Source of the DNA: Rhodospirillales bacterium
GTDB lineage: Bacteria; Pseudomonadota; Alphaproteobacteria; Acetobacterales; Acetobacteraceae
DNA length: 48,261 nucleotides
NCBI GenBank assembly: GCA_017304945.1
Contig: JAFKLG010000088.1
Location: forward strand, 1 to 48,261
Reading direction: 5' to 3'
This document shows, piece after piece, positions 43,801-48,261 of this stretch; the stretch's first letter is position 1, and each line of letters opens with the position of its first letter. The notes under the pieces are model-generated. The model did not search any database. It was not told the origin of the DNA and saw nothing but the letters and a program-made list of their open reading frames with translations. The translations under genes and the position numbers were made by a program.

Positions 43801-44290
43801 CGGTCGAGATATTGCGGGTCCTACCGCCGATATTCCGGCTGAGGTTCGCGCTCGCGGCATGGCCTACTTCGAGAGTCGGCTTGCCGCCGCGGCCAATTCG
43901 GCGGACGTAAGCAGGTTTCGGGAAGAGCTGAGCGCTATCGGGCTATGGCTCTATCATGCGGCCGTCGATGAGCTCTGGCTTTGCGAGCAGGTGCTCGCCA
44001 TGACGAGCTTAGGCTTGGTGCCCGCGACCGAGTACACGACGATCAACTGGCTTGAGAAAGTCGCAACGCGCCATCCGGATCGCGCCATCAAGGTTCTTCT
44101 CGGTCTGATCAGGATTGTCGGCACGAAGCTTTCGGCATTCACGGGTCAAGAGTCCACGCTGAAAGCGATTCTGACAGCAGGAGTGGCAACGGGCAAAGTG
44201 GAAACCCTGCAACGCGTCCGCGAGATCAAGGGAACCCTCGATTCGATCGGTGTTTGGCTCGAACTCGACCTCGATCCCCCGAAAACCTAA
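40874..44290 (+). CDS. Large all-helical protein, unassigned; possible anti-phage defence sensor
   Basis: The 1138-residue protein shows no signal peptide, membrane helix or P-loop. Residues 1-215 form a helical N-terminal unit with AAHALRELDSMLRSVLAG (about 60-77) and IALTQNVKAAHRRSNDSL (about 147-164). Around 228-285 reads WRFFIQIESGDWLPRLLDAG, then PAGNYLKRMAASADAV, a W-x2-L-x3-G ... YL-x-RM pattern I remember from helical-repeat regions of large STAND-like defence proteins; the end (about 985-1015) has AMGFVGRDIAG followed by IPAEVRARGM, also of that kind. The middle is long helical repeats. Composition is lower in GC than the genome. The start ATG has only a weak AAGG upstream. It follows vapBC by 137 bases and has no other partner. 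Defence is inference; nothing catalytic is recognised. Confidence 0.75.
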   Translation: MSGDNPSVERLQQLLDLSAEQLDNLQMLRDLLGPAFAVRYEDFCRLSMGKFDLNTSLLMAAHALRELDSMLRSVLAGPMEAIPTIDDSLSEKFVKAKFELRKLGLPAPVLTAADNVLKPKHSHKHQIKHLLGRLGLDPEGDVAHRWIALTQNVKAAHRRSNDSLRTNEEYRQTFQRPFDTVLREVLVALRGRYTSLIRHVDRITVDVDRARAVAAFRDEIPLALQLQWRFFIQIESGDWLPRLLDAGLLGEPPTLLLEGADEPRRFGIWPAGNYLKRMAASADAVTRAGVVKALRALTGELHPEILEQAFAITSALPAPEIASLVDVIIQWLREDIGPTYSAGPASLVRKLAEGPERRAATDIAREVFQFRDKEGECASRFAQHMYEHWLLELRASLTDACGLEALRVFVELLHDQERISGGGKYRHLSGRSIADITLPPIDIHEALLVTVRDCARTLIIDQKISVAEVIGILTSMPGKTFTRLALNTLALDPRGAPETARSWLLNEEFIDQHWVRAEYGALATAWFPALRPEDQREIFRIVDALPEKYIEAWKARIRASEQRDPTANEIADFYAHFARETCWGWRAVLPPDRRAIVDRAGDPAGWYQRMVTSDEPPITADDLANRSIEQIVEFLKDWKPVADSLRQTVTALAEEIRQAAVANAAKFSNGAAEFAALKPIYIRRLIEGFQQIVGNHEEINWRAILELIKQTFARANELIDAGDLSPGDDQSWDWTLMAACDLLDVGLRAGNAHLQLVHRDQVLDLVLDAFTVGQRPIEIEDFGAKFENQPFYMARNTLRGKAVELAILFIVWANPDAKLSKERRPATISAEPRIAHALELQLQDRSPDGRIPRAIIGGYLRQFYFNDATWLRPLMPLLFPTNYPDLKAASWDSHLMNGSGPVDELFTDMARCYSDEIELLASQQPSDHNDSISHRQHRLADYVMVLLLRATLPAPVLQQFLERASADVRRRAMGFVGRDIAGPTADIPAEVRARGMAYFESRLAAAANSADVSRFREELSAIGLWLYHAAVDELWLCEQVLAMTSLGLVPATEYTTINWLEKVATRHPDRAIKVLLGLIRIVGTKLSAFTGQESTLKAILTAGVATGKVETLQRVREIKGTLDSIGVWLELDLDPPKT

Positions 44291-44658
44291 GTCGTGAAAT
44301 GGCTCGTATGCTTCACATCGACCAGAGCCTCGTCAGCGAGCGACCATCATGGCGAAGCTAGCGGCATTCTTCATAAGAGGTGTCCTCGAGAGTTCCATGC
44401 GTCCGTCGAGTTCAGACGACTTTTGTCCTAAGCGGCACATCCGGTCCCCGCACCTAGAGGCCGGGAAGTAGCCCAACCGCCTTCCACTGATCTCGGTCAT
44501 TTCAGCTTTTCGGTCTACGGGCTGGCCCACCACTCTGAACCTGATTTCGAGGTTGGCTGTCCTTGGCAATTACATACTGCGCGCGGTGAGCGATCGCCTC
44601 ACGGAGCCACCGTGAACGCCAGAGGCGTTGTCATTCAACTCGAGAGAGAAGCCACCCC
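44291..44658. other. Intergenic after the large ORF, nothing recognised
   Basis: These 368 bases are of intermediate GC. Short frames on both strands (for example a 78-codon one at 44333-44569 on the minus strand) have no ribosome binding site and no family resemblance. The region may be a remnant at the right edge of the accessory segment, since typical genome composition resumes at about 44660. Confidence 0.35.
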
Positions 44659-45822
44659 CTACCCCCTCTCCCGCTCCAACCGATGCACGTCGTGCACCTT
44701 GATCCCCGCCTCCCCCGAACGCCCCAGCCACTCCCCGTGCCGCAGAGTCCGCGCCGTGTCGCGATACCCGCTCGCCCAATGCTCCTTCATCGAGGTCGCA
44801 CTGAAGTCGTAGTCCTTCGCCTGCCCCTCATACGCCGTCTGCTGGTAGATCAGATGCAGGATCGTCGTCTGCGGCAACTGGTGCAGCGTGTCGCGCAGCG
44901 CGCGGTCCTCATCGGTCAGCAATTCCTCCGGCATGCGGTCCAGCAGCGACTTCAGCCGGCGGTCCTGCGCATAGCGCTTCAAGTAATAGTCGGTGACCAG
45001 CCGCGTCCGGCTCGAATACTGGATGTCCTTCTGCCGCGCGAGCACGTCGTGCATGTCGCGCGGCAACGGCCCCTGCGCGCTGAACAGGTCCACCTGGAAC
45101 ACCAGGGAGGACTGGCACGACAGATGCTCCAGCAGATGCTGCAGCGGCGTGTTGGAAACGAGGCCGCCGTCCCAGTAATGGTCCGTGCCGACCTGCACCA
45201 TCGGAAACGCCGGCGGCAAGGCCGCGCTGGCCATCACGTGTTCGGGCAGGATCTCGGTGTCGGCATTGTCGAAGTAGTAGAAGTTGCCCGACAGCACGTT
45301 CACCGCGCCGGCGGCGTAGCGCATCCGCCGCTCGTTGAGCACCGGGAAGTCGACCAGCCGCAGCAGCGTCTCCCGCAGCGGCGCGGTGTCGTAGAAGCTG
45401 GTGGCGGTGCGGCTGCCGCGCAGGCTGAGCCACGGGTTCCAGTGCGGGGAGAACAGGCCCGGCTGGCCGAACAGCATGGCGAGGGTGCTCGCCCAGGTGT
45501 TGCGCAGCTTGCGCGGGTCGTCGCCGTCCCACGGCCCGGGAACGGGCACCGCCGGCCAGAAGCGCCGGTCGGTGACGCTGGTCCAGAAGTCGCGCAGCCG
45601 AGGCAGGCGGTTCTCGGGCCGGTTGCCGGCGATGATGGCGCCGTTGATGCCGCCGATCGAGACGCCGGCCACCCAGTCGGGCTCGAACCCGTGTTCGTGC
45701 AGCGCCTCGTAGACCCCCGCCTGGTAGGCACCGAGCGCTCCGCCGCCCTGGAGGAGGAGGGCGATCTGGTCGATGGACATGGGGCGGGTCGGGGGCGTGG
45801 CGGGCGGCGGGCCGGCATCCAT
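44659..45822 (-). CDS. Patatin-like phospholipase with DUF3734-type C-terminus
   Basis: The 387-residue protein is a Ser-Asp dyad lipid acyl hydrolase. Seen: the oxyanion loop LLLQGGGALGAYQAGVYEAL, the nucleophile in WVAGVSIGGINGAIIAG (GxSxG), and the catalytic Asp in HYWDGGLVSNTPL. The C-terminal part with YSSRTRLVTDYYLKR and LHLIYQQTAYEGQAKDYDFS fits the DUF3734 half that bacterial patatins of this group carry. The ATG at 45820-45822 is chosen for GGAG 8 bases upstream; a later ATG at 45780 would begin directly at SIDQIALLL. It lies alone, possibly acting on membrane phospholipids or stored polymer. Confidence 0.92.
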   Translation of the reverse strand: MDAGPPPATPPTRPMSIDQIALLLQGGGALGAYQAGVYEALHEHGFEPDWVAGVSIGGINGAIIAGNRPENRLPRLRDFWTSVTDRRFWPAVPVPGPWDGDDPRKLRNTWASTLAMLFGQPGLFSPHWNPWLSLRGSRTATSFYDTAPLRETLLRLVDFPVLNERRMRYAAGAVNVLSGNFYYFDNADTEILPEHVMASAALPPAFPMVQVGTDHYWDGGLVSNTPLQHLLEHLSCQSSLVFQVDLFSAQGPLPRDMHDVLARQKDIQYSSRTRLVTDYYLKRYAQDRRLKSLLDRMPEELLTDEDRALRDTLHQLPQTTILHLIYQQTAYEGQAKDYDFSATSMKEHWASGYRDTARTLRHGEWLGRSGEAGIKVHDVHRLERERG

Positions 45823-46001
45823 CGACGGGTCTCCGAGGCGGTGGGCCGCTCGCATATCCCGGAACGGCGATGTTTGCACATCACGTGCGGATCGCGTGCG
45901 GTTCGTACGCGCGTCGCGCGCCGCCCGCGCGTTCCCCGCGTGCTCTTTGCACGCACGCGGCACGCGGTCCGCACGCACGCGGGTGAACGAAGCTTAACGG
46001 C

Positions 46002-46535
46002 CTACCAGCCGTTCATGGCAGCGCGGATCGCGCCGGGGGTGGCCTGGGCGATGCCCTCATGGGAGGCCGGGCGGGCGGCGCGGATGAACCCATGCGCCGG
46101 GTAGTCGGTCACCCCCATCTGTCCGGAGGGCGGCCACCAGACACGCACCGTGCGCCAGTCGTTGTCGGGGGAGACGTCGATCACCGGCTGGTCCTCCGTC
46201 ACGCGGTGATGGACCCAGTTTGCCTGCGTGACGAGAATCTGCCGTGACGAGACGACCTGCGTCACCACCGCCACATGGCCCGAGGGCAGCCGCCCGGTCC
46301 GCTGCAGCACCAGCACGCTGCCCACCTCCGGCGTGTAGCTGCGGCGGTAGCGCCCGTCCGCCTGCCACCACCAGTCCGCCGCGGCGCCCCGCAGCTGCAC
46401 GCCGCTCAGCGCGCGGGCGAACGGGGCACACTCGATCGGCGCGCTGATGCCGCCGCCCAGGCGCGCGGAGCCGCCAGCCGACCCGCACGCGGCGAGCAGC
46501 AGCAGCAGCGGCAGCAACGGCAAAAAGCGACGCAT
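46002..46535 (-). CDS. CHAP domain lipoprotein (cysteine peptidoglycan amidase/endopeptidase)
   Basis: The 177-residue protein has a lipoprotein signal (LLPLLLLLAACGS, lipobox LAAC, Cys17) and a CHAP domain. The catalytic Cys36 is in IECAPFARALSG, the His is in GRLPSGHVAVVTQVV, and ANWVHHR follows at the usual third-residue position. It should cut peptidoglycan peptides from the inner face of the outer membrane or in the periplasm. ATG at 46533-46535 has GAGGA upstream. It lies 179 bases from the patatin gene on the same strand; no division genes are adjacent. Confidence 0.88.
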   Translation of the reverse strand: MRRFLPLLPLLLLLAACGSAGGSARLGGGISAPIECAPFARALSGVQLRGAAADWWWQADGRYRRSYTPEVGSVLVLQRTGRLPSGHVAVVTQVVSSRQILVTQANWVHHRVTEDQPVIDVSPDNDWRTVRVWWPPSGQMGVTDYPAHGFIRAARPASHEGIAQATPGAIRAAMNGW

Positions 46536-46648
46536 GCGGTCCTCGATCCATCGGGGGCGGGCACCACAGCGTTATCCGACACGATGGCAAAAAGATGCAA
46601 GAACCGACTGATCCCTCGGCTTTTTTCAGCCGACCGCCGCGGGGCTGG

Positions 46649-47842
46649 TCAGGGCCGGCCGGCCGCCTCGCCCAGCCAGTCGCGCAGCACCTCCTGCGTA
46701 TGCGCGCCGGCCGCGGGACCGGTCCAGGCGACCACGTTCTCGGGTGGGTCGCCGTCCAGCCGGATCACCGGGCCGGGGTGCAGGGTGCGGCCGATCAGCG
46801 GGTCGTCGACCTCCTGCACGGCGTGGCGCGCCCGCAGATGCGGGTCGGCCGCGATGTCGGCGATGTCGTAGAGGCGGGAGCACGGGACCTCCGCCGCCTC
46901 CAGCACGGCCTCGGCGTCCTTCGCGGGCAGGGTGCGGGTCCAGGCGGCGATCGCGGCGTCCAACGGCGCGCGGTTGGCGCAGCGGAGCGCGTTGGTCGCG
47001 TAGTCCGGCGCCTCGGCGAGCGCGGGCTGGCCGATCGCCGTCATCATGCGGCGGAAGATCAGGTCGGAATTGCCGGCGATGCACAGCCACTTGCCGTCCG
47101 CGCAGGGGTAGGTGTTGGTGGGCGAGGCGGTCGGGATGGCGGCGCCGGCCGGCTGCCGGATGCGCCCGTCCATCGCGTATTCGGGCAGCATGCCCTCCAT
47201 CAGGCTGACCACGCTGTCGACCAGGTTGACGTCGACCACGCGGCCCCGTCCGGTGCCCGCGGCATCGCGCTGCCACAGCGCGGCGAGCAGCCCGATCGCG
47301 GCATACATCCCCGCCAGGTCGTCGCTGATCGAGATGCCGCAGCGCGGCGGCGGCAGGTCGGACGCGCCCGACGGGTGGCCGGTGAGATGGCGCAGGCCGC
47401 CGATCGCCTCGCCGATCGCGCCGAAGGCCGGCTTGTCGCGATAGGGCCCGTCCTGGCCGTAGCCCGACACCCGCGCGATCACCAGGCGCGGGTTGGTGGC
47501 GTGCAGCACGTCGGGGCCGAGACCCAGCCGCTCGAGTTGGCCGGCGCGCAGGTTCTCGACCAGCACGTCGGCCCGCGCGGCGAGGGCGAGCACGGTGTCA
47601 CGCTCGCGCTTGAGGTCGAGCACGATCGACTTCTTGTTGCGGCCATGGATGCTGAACCAGACCGGGTGACCGTCGATCGCCGCGCCCCAGCCACGGATCG
47701 GATCGCCGCCGGGCGGCTCGATCTTGACCACCTCGGCGCCGAGATCGGCCAGGATGCGGGTGCAGAACGGGCCGGCGATGTAGTGGCCGATCTCCAGCAC
47801 CTTGAGGCCGACCAGCGGGCCGGTGCGCGCACGCGCGCTCAT
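46649..47842 (-). CDS. CaiB/BaiF family (class III) CoA transferase
   Basis: The 397-residue protein moves CoA between carboxylic acids. Seen: LVGLKVLEIGHYIAGPFCTRILADLGAEVVKIEPP in pieces at the N-terminus, KKSIVLDLKRE, ADVLVENLRAG, GYGQDGPYRDKPAFGAIGEAIGG and SISDDLAGMYAAIGLLAAL, which holds the conserved Asp that forms the mixed anhydride. PTNTYPCADGKWLCIAGNSDLIFRRM and APDYATNALRCANR are also typical. Substrates are unknown. The ATG is at 47840-47842. It stands alone near the right edge, with the dispersed-type repeat further right. Confidence 0.92.
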   Translation of the reverse strand: MSARARTGPLVGLKVLEIGHYIAGPFCTRILADLGAEVVKIEPPGGDPIRGWGAAIDGHPVWFSIHGRNKKSIVLDLKRERDTVLALAARADVLVENLRAGQLERLGLGPDVLHATNPRLVIARVSGYGQDGPYRDKPAFGAIGEAIGGLRHLTGHPSGASDLPPPRCGISISDDLAGMYAAIGLLAALWQRDAAGTGRGRVVDVNLVDSVVSLMEGMLPEYAMDGRIRQPAGAAIPTASPTNTYPCADGKWLCIAGNSDLIFRRMMTAIGQPALAEAPDYATNALRCANRAPLDAAIAAWTRTLPAKDAEAVLEAAEVPCSRLYDIADIAADPHLRARHAVQEVDDPLIGRTLHPGPVIRLDGDPPENVVAWTGPAAGAHTQEVLRDWLGEAAGRP

Positions 47843-48261
47843 GCCGCGGCGGACGGCGGAAGGGCGAGCAGGCGGAGTCGGGCGGAATGTCCGCGGCCGT
47901 TAATCATTCAGTAGGGTCCCCTCCCTAGAGTGAGCCTCGGAACCGGTTCGCCGGTGTCCTGTTTCCTCCCCGATGTCGCGCTCGGCGCGGCCACCTTGGG
48001 CGGGCGAGCCATCCGGCTGCCCGCCCCCTTTTTTTCGCCCGTCCGTCCCGGCAGCTCGGTTCGCCGCGTGGAAGCGGCATTCTGCGCATGCACCGCGGCC
48101 GATCAAGCCCGCCGGTCCGGGGCGGGACGCCGCTGGATGGCTGGGAATGGGGAGCGTTTGCGGGAGCCGGGGCATGGGGCGGCGGATGAAACCGCAGATC
48201 CACGCTGATGAACGCAGATGAAACGGTGCCACCTCCGGCAGTGGCGGCCGTCGATGCGCGA
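47843..48261. other. Right end of the window, no gene seen
   Basis: These 419 bases contain no supported gene. The first part should hold the promoter of the CoA transferase gene. The reading frames that cross it are Arg/Pro-rich and lack start signals. A short repeat lies at 48185-48221. Confidence 0.4.
48185..48221. repeat. Short degenerate tandem repeat of the GCAGATGAAC type
   Basis: The words GATGAAACCGCAGAT, CACGCTGATGAA and CGCAGATGAAAC follow each other as about three degenerate copies of a 12-base unit. Intergenic repeats with this CGCAGAT/GATGAA wording occur in many bacterial genomes. Function is unknown. Confidence 0.5.

Overview
The window is very GC-rich chromosomal DNA with dense, strongly GC3-biased genes on both strands. 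Gene content (sdhC-sdhD-sdhA order, CoA-acylating semialdehyde dehydrogenase, Hint-domain and Gly/Ser/Thr-rich secreted repeat proteins, Liv-type transporters, CaiB-type CoA transferase) points to an alphaproteobacterium, most likely Acetobacteraceae. That placement is inference from gene style; there is no rRNA or tRNA in the window to confirm it.

Layout. 1-2.0 kb: sdhC-sdhD-sdhA read leftwards, with sdhA running off the left edge. 2.1-5.2 kb: a three-gene redox operon (AhpD-like, GNAT, flavin azoreductase) divergent from a MocR/PdxR-type PLP regulator, with an inverted repeat between them. 5.2-10.0 kb: asd, a DmpA-type self-processing aminopeptidase translationally joined to a His-rich PadR regulator with palindromes upstream, then divergent mmsA. 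10.0-12.5 kb: an AT-rich leader and a secreted Hint-domain protein. 12.7-16.2 kb: FadR-type GntR regulator, fatty acid hydroxylase with a small membrane partner, a DUF6166-like protein and a zinc alcohol dehydrogenase. 16.5-21.5 kb: a DUF1264 (oil-body-associated-like) protein, acyl-CoA dehydrogenase, enoyl-CoA hydratase, a small secreted protein, pdxJ and a compact HD-GYP protein. 21.5-25.0 kb: a long promoter region, a 505-residue repeat exoprotein with a strong terminator, and a GT2 glycosyltransferase.

25.4-32.9 kb is one long catabolic operon: livG-livF-livH-livM, a short-chain dehydrogenase, a carboxymuconolactone-decarboxylase-fold protein, a PaaG-like hydratase/isomerase, PaaI thioesterase and PaaK ligase. 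It looks like uptake and CoA-activation of an aromatic or phenylacetate-like acid, but no periplasmic binding protein is encoded beside it. 33.0-36.3 kb holds a CBS protein, an SDR/HxlR divergent pair with palindromes, and a serine beta-lactamase-fold hydrolase.

36.4-44.7 kb is a patchwork accessory region with lower GC stretches: a Stf0-like sulfotransferase, a vapC remnant fused into the 3' end of a thioesterase gene, a type II haloacid dehalogenase, an NlpC/P60-like orphan, a vapBC pair whose toxin has lost its first PIN aspartate (His5), and a 1138-residue protein that I could not assign but whose layout recalls the helical-repeat sensors of large anti-phage proteins. This protein is the best candidate here for an undescribed system. 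44.7-48.3 kb returns to housekeeping style: patatin phospholipase, a CHAP lipoprotein and a CaiB/BaiF CoA transferase, then about 0.4 kb with no gene and a short dispersed-type repeat.

No CRISPR array, insertion sequence, rRNA or tRNA was found. All family names come from reading translated motifs; no database search was run.
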